Shown here in pieces: positions 46,954-57,745 of a stretch of DNA of 64,000 bases. Numbering within the stretch: the stretch's first letter is position 1; each line of letters starts with the position of its first letter. This DNA comes from Calliopum simillimum (taxonomy: Eukaryota; Arthropoda; Insecta; Diptera; Lauxaniidae): contig OX638368.1 of NCBI GenBank assembly GCA_951812925.1, positions 158,830,492 to 158,894,491 on the forward strand, written 5' to 3'. Both the position numbers and the translations under genes were made by a program. Below the pieces are notes generated by a model. That model had not been told where the DNA came from. It was given only the letters and a program-made list of their open reading frames with translations, and made no database searches.

Positions 46954-47219
46954 TTACTTAAAAATTATTTTCTTCTCAGAATAAAGCAAATGCGTCTCTT
47001 TGTCAGACCAGCCGCATTTTTTTCTGTCGGGGGTGCCCACACCCGAACTATGCTCGCAGGCGTTACTTTCTCTACTAATATTTTCAAAAACTTTAAAAAA
47101 TAAATTAAAAATATCTTCCTCGGATACTTCCTTCAATTGCGAATTCGTGCTCACAGCAACATCTATAAAGATTACGCTTATAGATACACTTGTTGTTACT
47201 TTCCGCCATAATGTTCAAA
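46954..47219 (-). pseudogene. Coding-like frames with a possible Myb/SANT-like end
   Basis: An ATG in good context (47,219) opens MAESNNKCIYKRNLYRCC. One frame over, an open stretch reads QLKEVSEEDIFNLFFKVF, then EHSSGVGTPDRKKCGWSDKE and THLLYSEKKIIFK, followed by AAGTAAGTG, which could be a splice donor. W(S/T)D.E...LL is how Myb/SANT-like DNA-binding domains of insect genes and transposons begin. Joining the two frames would need a shift or an unseen intron. Function is unknown; neighbouring CENPB-like sequence suggests a transposon origin. Confidence 0.35.
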
Positions 47220-47239
47220 TAGCACTAACCCAACGAACG

Positions 47240-48026
47240 TAATGTAGAAGTGTACCTAATACTCTTTTCATTTTTCTAAACTTTCATTTTTGTATTTTTT
47301 TTTACTCACAGTTGATTTAGAAAAAAAAATAAGGCATCTACAAAGTACGCAAAAAAACAACAAAAAAAAAGATAAAGCCAAGAATGTAAGGATATCCAAT
47401 GAAATAATAAGAGGTTGTCTGAAATTGCAAAATTGTATTGCGTGGTGCCATTACCTGTTAGAGCTACAGGATAACAACTACAACAGCAGCAGTGAGTGAA
47501 ACAAGAACAGCGGGGAGTTGTGCCAAGATATCGAGAAGCAGTTGAAGTAGCTTTTTGTTGTCATTGCTTGTGCCACTCTGATTGTTGCATCAAGTGCAAT
47601 ACAACTCCAAGCAACAGCAGATGAGAAAAAACTGAAATCGCTGCGTGAGAATTTCCGTGTGTCAAAGCCAAAGTAAAGTAAAGGTATCTAAATGTAGCAA
47701 ATGGGGAAGAAATTCTTTTTTCCGATTATGTTGTGGTCCATGCCATAACTTTGTAATACAAAGAGCAGCAGCGTATCGATTGAGCGGAAGGATAAACATT
47801 TTCAATGTTCATATAATGTGTCCTTTTTGGCGGTTGCAATATAAAACCAAATGCGTTTGGCGTGGTTTGGGTGAAAGAAAACGAAAGATTTCTCTATGAA
47901 TCTGCATGTACATTAGAGCGGATCAATTACTTATAGGTATAGGTGAATTTCGAGGCGCCTATAAATTTTTTAAGTTTTGAGTTTTTCCCTATATGGCGAA
48001 ACAAATTTTAAAAATTTCTAATGTTT
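47240..48026. other. Intron-like DNA, no gene seen
   Basis: 47,430-47,900 is GC-richer, with CAACAGCAGCAG triplets. An 84-codon frame at 47,645-47,899 has no recognised domain. Confidence 0.4.
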
Positions 48027-48150
48027 GCAAAACGAAAATCGCGCCCTAAGACTATGCATTCTATTTTTTTCACATTTGACATTTCAAACAGTAAGCAAAT
48101 AAATAAAAAAAAGTATCTTGCATAGTTTTAGGGGGCAATTTTCGTTTTTG
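48027..48150. mobile_element. Small palindrome (MITE-like)
   Basis: AAAACGAAAATCGCGCCCTA, AGACTATGCATTCTA are mirrored by CTTGCATAGTTTTAGGGGGC, AATTTTCGTTTTT. Arms about 40 bases, loop about 45. Confidence 0.6.
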
Positions 48151-48589
48151 AAAAATCCCGTTTTTCATATTTTGTACTGAGGTTTTAGATTCGCTATAAC
48201 TTCTTCAATTTCAACAATTTGAGGAAGCTTCGCAGATATGAATTTTATGATTTTTTATAGGCTTCATGGGTAGTAGAAACTCTGATAACGAGTACAACTA
48301 GTCGAAAAAAACAATTGAGATAAATTACTTCTATCTACAAAATATAGCCCACATCGAGACGTTTACAACGATACACCATACTTGATGATTGGACATCAAA
48401 TGACGAAGCAATACGAAAAAATAAAATAAAGTATTATTAAGAGGTTGAAAAAAAAAATTTTTATTTTCCTTAAAAATCAAAACCGTTAAGCTTCAAAATG
48501 GGGGGCTTACAGCGTACTTTTTTTTTTGTCTTAGGATCGATACTACATACGTGTATCTATTGGCCACCCATCATTGAAATTGGAAAAAA

Positions 48590-48700
48590 GCCATATAACT
48601 ACCATGTCAGTGCAAGCTCTGAGGAAATACTAGTTGTACTTGGAAAAGAGGGTGCCCCACCTTACTACAAGGAATATTTTTTAAATATTTTTGGACAGTC
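48590..48700 (-). repeat. Worn DINE-like fragment
   Basis: GTGCAAGCTCTGAGGAAATA, GGAAAAGAGGGTGCCCCACC match one subunit in reverse orientation. Confidence 0.45.
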
Positions 48701-49985
48701 CAAAAAGATTCATAATGGATATAATTTGATATTCTGCATACTAGTATGTAGTTTGAAACAGAAACTCCGGAAATCAAAGAAGAAGTAAAGCAAAATAATA
48801 ACGAACAAATGAATGTTTGGAACGATATGCGTAGTAAGTGCTTATGCATTTTAAATATTTGGAATAAACTTCACCCATTTAAATTGTGTAGTATTGACAT
48901 TAAATGAATGTGCTGCACAAACTTAAATTCCTCAATGAATTCAATAAATTTTTTCACTACTTTAAAGTTGACTACATTTTTTCTCAACAACCCCACATAA
49001 ATCAACATCAAACCAGCCTTATGCAATGGGTGTCTAAAAGTAAAGTTTTGAAAAACAAAATCGAACCATTGCCATCAGGAGGCAAACTTTATTTGCGCAG
49101 CAGTAGCACTCAATGGAAAAAATTGCAAAATGCAAAGAAGGAAAAAACAACAACAACAGAATTTAAATGACATTGGCTAAAAAAAAAAGAAAATACTTTC
49201 AACAAATAAAACCAACTAAAGTTTCAAAACTCAACAACGCATGAAGTGGGTTGCAATGATGTCAGGACTAAAGTATTAGATATCCTTGTTGAAAAACTAA
49301 TATTTACAAACAACGCCAATGAATTGAAAACAAGAAATTCACCAGAGGAATAAAATAAACGTACAGCAACGGCAACAACAGCGATTGTGACGACAATAAA
49401 GATGAATATGAATAGACAGAGTAAAATAAGTAAGAAAATGAAGTGAAAGCGGAGTGGATGAGGGATGGTAACTTGAGCAAATACTTTCCGAACTGATTGA
49501 AAATGCGCACAGTTGCAATGGGAATTCGATTTATTTGGATTTTGTGTTGCAGCTTTTGCTTTTGTTGCTGTTGTTGCAGCCTCGGCATATCAAAGTTTGT
49601 GAAATTTTTGTTTATGTTGAATATTGAAATGCAGCAGAACATGAGAATAACTAAATATAAACTAAATAGAAATGATTTGAATTACTCATATGAACCTACA
49701 TTTCTAGATCCTTGAGAGTCTAATGCTGAAGAAAGAACTGATTTAAAAAATCCTGAAATTTGTGATTCAATCAATATTGATACTAAATTGTTGTTAATTA
49801 GTATGGCTAAAGCTGCCAACTCTACTGTCTTTTGCCAGAAGACTACTGATTTTTAATCTGGTCTCCTGATTGAATTTACTCATGAATTATTTTCTCATTT
49901 CCAGGCGAAAAGAACAAAATTCACTATCAAAAAAACTCTACATCATTTTTAAATCAATTCGTTCTAATTGAAATCTGGTAGAGTG
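48701..49985. other. Intron-like DNA, no gene seen
   Basis: GC-richer triplet patches (CAACAACAACAGAA at 49,145-49,163; TGTTGCTGTTGTTGC at 49,562) in otherwise plain sequence. Confidence 0.4.
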
Positions 49986-49987
49986 AT

Positions 49988-50050
49988 AAAACAACTAGTA
50001 AGTAATAAGTGTTACATTTGGCCTGGCCAAAAATTTAATTAAACCCTTTA
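49988..50050 (+). repeat. 5' end of a DINE-like element
   Basis: AACTAGTAAGTAATAAGTGT then ACATTTGGCCTGGCCAAAAA aligns with the first 60 bases of the copies at 33.6 and 36.7 kb, including the TTTGGCCTGGCCAAA palindrome. The body is missing. Confidence 0.6.
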
Positions 50051-50589
50051 TTTTAATAATTTTTATTTGTACACGGATAGAAAAACTATATAAAAATTAC
50101 CAGAAACGAGCTCTAAATTGCACTCAAATAAGAGATCTAAGTAAGCGTTTTTGTGAATAAAGTCAGGAAACCTTAAGGAGCATTTTGATTTTTTCATTTG
50201 GTTGTTTTGCCTGGAAAATTTTCCGGAATTTTTACAAAAGAGGTGTCAAAGTTGAAATTTTGAAAGAGCACATCAAAGTCTATAAAATAACTCATTTGCA
50301 AAAATCCATCCCTAAAAACTTTCCAGGTAACCCCGTTTTATTCTCCCAAATGATTGTGCTATAAGAAATCATGTAAAAAATTTGAAAATTGCTGGGAAAA
50401 AATTTCGACCCAATAACTTTTATATGTTCAACAGGAAACTTCATAGCTGTTTAAGGAATAAACTATTTTTTTCTATAAAACTTTGTTGAACAGGATGGCA
50501 AATTTTGGTAGAAAGTCATTTTAAAGCAAATAGATTTTCAGTCAACTTTGTTATAATGATTACAGTGATGTTGATGGCTAATGCGCTTA

Positions 50590-50815
50590 GTTTGAAAGTC
50601 CATTTCGGGGCAAAAGTAATGTCATTCACATTATGTACCGTAATATTCAGTTTTTTTCCCGATACTATTTTTAAAACATAACACCATTAATTTCACACAA
50701 TGTGGTAAACTTTCTGTAAAGACAGAATTCAATTTTATTCGTTCTGAACAAAATGCCAGCTAATTCATATTATGACATTACTTTTGTCTCGAAATGAACT
50801 TAAGCCACTTCCAAA
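50590..50815. mobile_element. Inverted-repeat element
   Basis: TCCATTTCGGGGCAAAAGTA, ATGTCATTCACATTATG are mirrored at about 50,780-50,812 (ATTATGACATTACTTTTGTC, TCGAAATGAA). Arms about 40 bases, non-coding. Confidence 0.55.
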
Positions 50816-51069
50816 ATAAACAATTTAAACAAAAACATATATTGTTTAAATTGTTTCCCGTTTTTTCAAAGTTAATTTTAATTTAAAAATAAAATGAAAA
50901 ATGATTTCATTTCAGTTTGATAATTTTTGCTATACAAATGTTGAAAAATTTCCTTCTAAGAAACTTTGAAATTTTTGTAAGATTTAAAGGCAGTTTTTAA
51001 TGGATTTAGTCCTTATACAAGTGAAAACACTAAGTCAATTTTCTCTTGTTTTGCGTTATTTGATATTTC

Positions 51070-51260
51070 TGGTATGAAATAATATAGTCTTTAGACTAAA
51101 TGACACTTTGAGTCAAATTTCTATTAAAAGTGGTTATTTTTAATCATGAAAAATGAGCAAAACAAAAATTTCCATACAAAAAAAAATCAAAAAAACTGAT
51201 TTTTTAAAATTCAAAACTTTAAAAAACTGACCTAGTGTTTCTCACTTGTACAGGGACAAT
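51070..51260 (+). repeat. Direct repeat flanking the DINE/mariner block, left copy
   Basis: TATAGTCTTTAGACTAAATG, AAAATTTCCATACAAAA and GTGTTTCTCACTTGTACAGG are matched at 53,790-53,945 (TATAGTCTTTAGTCGAATGA, CAATTTCCATACAAAACAAA, GTGTTTTTCACTAAATAGGA). The pair brackets the DINE/mariner block and may be two copies of an unnamed repeat. Confidence 0.45.
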
Positions 51261-51498
51261 ATGTAAACTAAATAAAGACTATCAAAAGTTAAGTAATTTT
51301 TCAACGATCTTCGCTACAAAAATTACAAAACTTTTCTTTCTGTGTATGGAAGGTGCCACGCCCGCTAGTGCAAATGCACTTACTATTTGCTTGGATCTTG
51401 TGTTTACTATTATATTCCAGGTGTATGAGCGAAATTTGGTTGCATTATTTTCTTGTCTTGTCCGAGTACGCCTAGTTTTTGCTGAGAACTTGCATTTA

Positions 51499-52819
51499 CG
51501 AGGGACCTAACAAAAGTTCGCTTAGTAGAATTGAAAAAACGGTTTAAAGATTTTTTAAATTTATAGCTTTATTCTTTATCTATTTGAATATTTTCAACGT
51601 AATCGCCATTTATTTTGATACATTTTTGAAGTCGATAAATTCTTCTTGAAAAACAGTGTTCAAAATCGGCTTTCTGCAGTTTTACAATTTCATCATTAAC
51701 CGCATTTATTATCTCCTCATTGCTGTTGAAGACTCTCCCCCTCAAATTTTTTCTTATTTTTGGAAACAACCAGAAGTCACAAGGCGCTAGACCTGGGGAA
51801 TAAGGTGCTGGACGAATTTCTTCGATGCCTGAAAGCTCAATAAAATCGGTCGTTCTTTCAGCAGTGTGCGCTGGCGCATTATCGTGATGTAGAAAGTAGC
51901 GGCGTAGCTCCTTTTTTTGTCGTTTTGTCAATAAATTTTGGAAAACTTCTGGTACACAGGTTTCATTATACCATTTAGCAGTAACCGCCTGACCTTTTTC
52001 CAAAGGAATAGCAGCTACAACTTTCTCTCTGGTGAAGTAAACTGACATCATTACTTTTGTTGCTGACTTTTTTTTGCTTTACTTTAACAGGTGGACTTGC
52101 AACTTCTGGGCTCCATACCATGGATTGTTGTTTAGTTTCAGGGTCGTACTTCTAAAACCATGTTTCATCATTTGTTGCTAATTTCTTGAAAGTGTTAGAC
52201 TCTCCGTTTTTGTATTTTTAAAGAAAATACTTAGCAAAATGCACTCGTGTCTCTTTTTGAGCATCACTTAAAATTCTAGGCACCCATCGTGCAGATTTCT
52301 TCGTGTATTCAAGATCATTTTTAATTATTCGCAATACAGCCATGGCATTCAAACCCAGTTCCTCAGCAATGATTTCCTGGGTCAGTCTTGAATCCTCGTT
52401 AATTTTAGACTTCACCAGCGCTACACCTGCATAATCAGTCGAAGATTTTAGGCAGCCTTCTCGAGATTCGTCCCCCACAGAAAAATTACCTGTCTGAAAT
52501 CTTCGGAACCACTTTGAAATAGTCACGAAGGATGGCGCATTAACTTCAAATGCTATTTGGCATTCACTAAATATTTCCACAGGCTTGAGCTTACGACGAA
52601 ATCCAAAAAGAATAGCAAACCGAATCTCTTGCTGCGTTGGCACTGGAATATCTGCTGACATTGTTTCACGAATTTTACGTTTTCTCTCTCCATTTTGACC
52701 GATCTTTCTGAAAATTGAAATGATATGTCGATTGACTATAACAAATAATACACAATTTTTTGATTTACTAAAAATTTATAAAATGACACCTACTAAACGA
52801 ACTTTTGTTAGGCCCTACG
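51499..52819 (-). mobile_element. Complete but inactive 1.32 kb mariner
   Basis: Terminal repeats of about 30 bases start CGAGGGACCTAACAAAAG on the left and, reversed, CGTAGGGCCTAACAAAAG on the right. TA lies outside both ends (51,497-51,498 and 52,820-52,821), the target duplication of this family. Length and gene order are those of a full mariner. The transposase inside is broken, so it cannot move by itself. Confidence 0.92.
51569..52661 (-). pseudogene. Mariner transposase, two stops and one frameshift
   Basis: The N-terminal frame (52,661-52,221) holds the paired helix-turn-helix region and the linker KSARWVPRILSDAQK (family WVP(H/R)xL). A TAA at 52,218-52,220 ends it. The next piece has the first catalytic Asp in NDETWF (codon at 52,167-52,169) followed at once by TAG (52,152-52,154). 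An eight-T run (52,068-52,075) shifts the frame. The third piece (52,051-51,569) has the second Asp in HHDNAPAH (its residue 57) and the third in LAPCDFWLF (residue 92): 34 residues lie between, the D34D mark of mariner. The family YSPDLAP reads YSPGLAP here. All domains are present; only the breaks make it dead. Confidence 0.92.
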
Positions 52820-53235
52820 TACTGTTCTTATTGTTTGAGTGAAATTTGGTCGGATTGTCTCAAAAAACGTTTTCGTTAAAGCATTTTGAAACATTAACTC
52901 ATATTTGAGGCCATGCCCTTTTGATCGAATTAACCTAGTTTTTTCTCTGAGCTTGCACCTACCATCTCTAGTATTTATGTGTATTTTGGTTGCGTTTAAG
53001 TAAACAATACTCATAAAATTGCGATTAAAATGCTTTTTTTGTATGACTGGTAGGCGTGTTCGTAATCGTTTTAGCTCGTCTTCATTCCCACGAGCTAACT
53101 TTTGCGATGGAAACAGTTTACAAAATTTCATCGAACTATTTCGCTTCCAAAAAATATTAAGATGATTTTAACAGACTGACAAATGGACATGGCTGAATCG
53201 AATCAGGAATTGACGCTGATAAAAAGAACGATGGG

Positions 53236-55640
53236 TCGAAATATTCTGGCACATATTTAGAGAAGACGTTCCGTTTGAAGAATTTGGTTACATTATCGAG
53301 TTCGCCCTCTGGTTTTTTTTAAATCATCCAGTTAACCGCATTTTCGCAAAAGCGAAGAACATTTGGAGAGATAAGAAATCTTAATTTCATGTTGATGCGC
53401 TGAATCCAATGAGTTTAAAAAATTTTTAATAACCCAACCGGAACTCTTGCAGAAAATATCAAGTTTTGATGAATACGATTTTAAATAGTCACTCTAGGTA
53501 CAATAAATCCGGCAGTAATGTCGATAGACGACGATTAATTAAGTTAATTTTTTTCAAAAAAATAAAAATGCTTCGAATGTAGTTGAAAATTCAAATTTGG
53601 GTGTATTTTTACTTATATAAGTTTTACTCGGGAAAATCCTGATTTTCACCCAAAATAAGTTGGGAACTTTAATTATGACTCCATTCATGACCAAAGTAAG
53701 TTTGTTAAAGTTTTCTTACCCCATTAAATGTATGTTTATGTTTTTTTTTTCTTTTTTTTTTTCTAGCTACGATTTGTTCGGCTTTTCTGGTCCAAAATGT
53801 TATAGTCTTTAGTCGAATGAGGCACAATGAATGGTTATGTTCTTCATAAAAAAATCCAAAACAACAATTTCCATACAAAACAAAAACTTATTTTTTGTAA
53901 CTTGAAAAAGTGTTTTTCACTAAATAGGAACGTGTAGGTTATTTTCTAAACTTAGCACATTGAAACCTTCAATTACTTTACATACATATATTGGACTTAT
54001 CACAGTTTATTGGTTAAGAATAATTTTGTGTATAAAATTTCTCAATTGTTTTTGACATGTTGAGTAGCTTAATGCAGCAATTTATTATTGTTATATTTTC
54101 GATAACATTTTAGAAACATGTTGTTGCAACAGTAACAACAACAGAAACGCTGCATGTGTTCACAACAGGCAATACAAAATAAACCAGAAGAGAAATAAAA
54201 AAAGCCAACTAAACAAGCATACATGTTTTGAAAAAGACACATTAAGGCACCAACGATTTACGCCTACAAAATGTTGCCAAAATAGAAAATCGATTTATAA
54301 TTTCCATGTCTATGTCCAGAAGCAGAAGGCTAAAACAAAAGTGACAGAAAAAGCAGACATACGCAACAAGACACAACATAAGTTGCAACAAGAATTGCAG
54401 CAGCATCTTCATGTAGAATTGTATGCATATATGAGTATTTAGATATATATATAGAACATATCACGTGCTCATCACACACATATAATTCTAACTGCATATT
54501 AAAACACACAAAAAAAAAAAAAACATACAGGATATGCAGGATACCAAGGATTACTAGGCATGACAGCTTATAACAACAATTACAGCAGCTGTCAACATTT
54601 GTTTCACACATTTTCAAATCGGAAAAGTTCACATAGCACCGTTGTTGTTGTTGTTGTTATTGCTTTGATCACAGTATGCTAACTACATATTAAGTACTAA
54701 GGAACAATTTTTAAATATAATTTTTCCAAATGCATTGTGGTATGTGATAATATCAGAAATTAAGAAAATTAAAAAGAACATTACAAAGTAACCCAGTTCT
54801 TTCGTAAATCTCAAACTAATCAAATTACTTTTCTAGTAAGTTGTGTACAATAAAAATCAGTTTAAAAATTGAAAAATAATGCCGAATCATATGAATTTGT
54901 ATCTTAATAAATTGAACTAATGTAACCAGAATCATCAAAGCATCAGTGATGACGACGAAGTGTCAAAGGTTAGTAATTCTTAAAAAATATTTTAAGTTTA
55001 TTCTGTCTGACTGCAATGTCCGACAATTCAAAAGTTAAATATTAGGGGTATTCATGATAAACAAAAAGAAAATATACGTGCAAAAGTATTAAGTAAACTC
55101 ACATTTCAAAGTAACCGAGTGCACTATTACACTGTTACTCAGCTCGTTACTCCAGATCGTGAATAACTCTATTAAAAACAGAACCTTCAGGAAGTACTGC
55201 GTTGTAGTATTAAGCGAAATACACAGCAGTAATTGCAATGTGGCGTACATTCAAAACAATATTTCCCTTAATTGAAACATTATAAACAAGAAAAAATTAA
55301 CTAATTAAAAAACAATGAAAATAAAAATTAAAATTAATTAATTAATCGAACTGTCGAGATGTTACGATGCAACGATCGATCCACTAGCGGCAATGGCACA
55401 CTTCATGATAATCAGCGGCAAATATCTTCACGTAATTCAAGGGGAATTTCAACTATGAAAAATTGGTAAAAATGTAAAGCTTACAGGGATTGAAAAACAA
55501 TGAGAAAGAAAATAAACAGCAAGAGAAAGCTTTAACAGAGAATGCAAGAATATTGCAAGGGTAAAAGAACACTCACATCGTGAGAGGTATTGGCATTAGT
55601 CACGCCTATTGAGTGAGAATGGGGATCATCACCATCTCAG
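53236..55640. other. Intron-like DNA, no gene seen
   Basis: Contains the right direct-repeat copy (53,780-53,945), a (GTT)n run at 54,642-54,660 and CAACA-rich patches. The 100-codon minus-strand frame at 54,330-54,632 is of low complexity. Confidence 0.4.
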
Positions 55641-55657
55641 TATAACAAGCTCAAGTA

Positions 55658-55667
55658 AACATATATA
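55658..55667 (+). promoter_or_regulatory. Candidate TATA box
   Basis: CATATATAAAG matches the TATA consensus and lies upstream of the leader-like sequence described next. I found no perfect fly initiator (TCAGT) at the expected distance; the nearest TCAGT (55,636) is on the wrong side. Confidence 0.3.
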
Positions 55668-55689
55668 AAGCTGTTAAACGTGCCTTCAA

Positions 55690-55848
55690 AGACCTTGTGA
55701 CAAAAATCCTTAACGGTTTTAGTTAATTACTGTGCTGTGAAGATAAAACGCCACAAAATTGTTTATAAGTGACTTGTGAAATCTGTGATCAAACTATTAA
55801 AAAGTAACGACAACAATTTAAAAACTAAATTTCATAACAATATGTAAG
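55690..55848 (+). other. Candidate 5' leader exon with splice donor
   Basis: About 160 bases with the look of a fly 5' leader (AAGTGACTTGTGAAATCTG, GTAACGACAACAATT) end at ACAATAT followed by GTAAGTAAGTAC, a strong donor. If real, an ATG could be split by the intron (AT + G). No coding exon downstream on this strand was recognised, so this rests on the TATA box and donor only. Confidence 0.28.
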
Positions 55849-56458
55849 TAAGTACTGTATGTTCTGCATGGTAGTAGAAAAAAGTCATAACTTTTAGTAC
55901 TTAATTTGAAAATAATGACAACATATGCGACAGTGGGAGAAGCAATTACTAAACTATAAATCATGCAGCAGAAAACACATTCGCATTGTGTTTACACAGT
56001 GACCTACAATCTGTTGGGCAAACATAGAGCAAAAACACACAGAGTAGAAATTGTGTATGAAAATTTTGGGATAGACTTCATCTTCAGTGCCAAAACTTCA
56101 ACTAAGAGCAAGCCTGGTATAAGATATATCAGAAGCTGACCTTGAAATAAACTTTTTTAAACTTTTTCTTAAGACTTAAAACTTTTAATTCATTTAATAG
56201 CTAAAAGTTTAAAAAAAATTAAAAACTTTTATTTTAAAAAGTTTAAGTTTTTTTTGTTTAATTTTTTTTTTTTTGGCCACCTAGGGTGCAAAAAGTTTTT
56301 TTTGATAATATTTTTTAGAAATGGAAAGAATTTTTTTGTTGAAAGTTTAATGTAAGCTTATGTAATGTTCTTAATGAAAAACCAAGTATTGTACTAAATG
56401 GTTTTTGAATAAGAGCGCTACAAAAGTTTTTTAAATAAAACAAAAACGGTTTTGGATA

Positions 56459-57125
56459 TCAATGAAATTCTTTATTCCTGTGAAAGTACATTCGTTGCCA
56501 TAATGTTTGGAACTCGATTTCTTTTGCATGGCTACCACGGGCACACTTGCAGAAGTCCAGACGCTGAACCTAATTTTCGACAGTTTTCAAGCATAAATCG
56601 ACCGATACTGCTGCAATTTCACAATCAATACTCGTACGAAGTTCATCAATCGTCGCTGGCTTGTTGGCATAGACCATAGACTTGACGTAGCCTCACAGAA
56701 AATAGTCTAACGGAGTCAAATCGCACGACCGATGCGGCCAATCGACTGGGCCATTTCATGAGATAACCCGTTCACCAAACTTGGTTTTCAATAAATTGAT
56801 TATGACATTCGCTGTGTGGCTTGTGGCGCCGTCCTGTTGAAACCACATATTGTCCAAGTTCATATTATCCAATTCGGGCCAAAAATATTCGGTTATCATT
56901 GAACGGTAGCGATTTCCATTCACAGTAACGTGCCGGTCTTGATCATCACGGAAGAAGTACGGCCCAATGACGCCGCCAGCCCATAAACCGCACCGAACCT
57001 TAATTTTTCGGGATGCAATGCTGACTCATGGAGTACGTGTGGATTGCTGCCTGAACAATAACGCATATTTCGCTTATTGACGAAGCCATTAAGCCAGAAA
57101 TGAGCCTCATCGCTGAAAATGACGT
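56459..57125 (-). pseudogene. Decayed Tc1/mariner-superfamily transposase with D41D spacing
   Basis: The minus strand reads FSDEAHFWLNGFVNKRNMRY (first catalytic Asp, codon 57,111-57,109) and HVLHESALHPEK; then a frameshift near 57,000; CGLWAGGVIGPYFFRDD; NMWFQQDGATSHTANV (second Asp); and VDWPHRSCDLTPLDYFL (third Asp). Forty-one residues lie between the second and third Asp. The C-terminus continues with a CKCARGSHAKEIEFQ region. Stops occur after VIS, after DYFL and after VEN, each one transition away from an Arg or Trp codon. The N-terminal DNA-binding part is missing. It is a dead fragment, a different lineage from the D34D mariner at 51.5 kb. Confidence 0.85.
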
Positions 57126-57426
57126 AGCTCTTTTAAAGTTGAGGCCACTGACTAATTTCGGTAGTAAATTTAATAATTTCTACTCGTTATTGGCTTGTAT
57201 ATCTTTCCATGATAAAATGGCAAACCTTACTGAAGAGAAATGTCAAGAGATCGGGAAAAAATATGGCGTCGTTTGCTTAATTTAAAAATGGGAAAAAAAT
57301 AGCCTTATCAACTAGTGAGGAGCCCAAAAAAAGTTCCTGTCTGCAGCAGACGAAAAGACTTATCTATGGTGGATGCAATTTTAAACATCAGCAGAAAAAG
57401 TATAAAAATCTACACTGAAATGATAA

Positions 57427-57514
57427 GGGTATCTCTAGAAACGTGTAAAAGCCTCGAAAATTCCTAATAGTTTACGAGTTTTTCGATGCTTTTACACGTT
57501 TCAAGGAATACCCT
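57427..57514. mobile_element. Short hairpin MITE, second copy
   Basis: GGGTATCTCTAGAAACGTGT, AAAAGCCTCGAAAA are mirrored by TTTTTCGATGCTTTTACACG, TTTCAAGGAATACCC. The AAACGTGTAAAAGCCTCGAAA core is that of the hairpin at 21,343-21,485. Confidence 0.75.
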
Positions 57515-57554
57515 AAATGTCAGGATACTATATAGGTACTTATTTACTACAGAA

Positions 57555-57745
57555 AAAGACGGGCCTGGTAAACAATGATGGAGGACTTGGAAGAAACAGA
57601 GCATATACTGTGTACTTACCCTGCAGTGATGAGACGCAGAATTAAGTACCCAGGTTCCGGGTTTCTAATTTCACTGCAGTGACGAAATATATAAATAGTC
57701 TAGCGCTGTTCTGATTGGGAAAGAGGATATACAAATTAGTTTTTA
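57555..57745 (+). pseudogene. 3' end of a non-LTR retrotransposon (LINE)
   Basis: The frame reads MEDLEETEHILCTYPAVM then RRRIKYPGSGFLISLQ; after a one-base shift, AVTKYINSLALF. E(E)T.EHILC.CPA...RR.KYLG is the zinc-knuckle-like end of LINE polyproteins in insects, followed by a short ....YI....LF tail. The second cysteine of CxCPA is Tyr here and the first CxxC is gone. Only the last ~60 codons survive, as usual for 5'-truncated LINE copies. The clade is not decided. Confidence 0.6.

Larger units (their letters stand above)
51335..53235 (+). repeat. DINE-like element split by a mariner insertion
   Basis: Left part 51,335-51,498: GGAAGGTGCCACGCCCGC, then GAGCGAAATTTGGTTGC and CTTGTCCGAGTACGCC. 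Right part from 52,820: TTGTTTGAGTGAAATTTGG, TTTTTTGTATGACTGGTAGG, GGACATGGCTGAATCGAATC. Removing the mariner and one TA restores the usual CTTGCATTTA / GTTCTTA join of a subunit, so the mariner came later. Confidence 0.75.
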
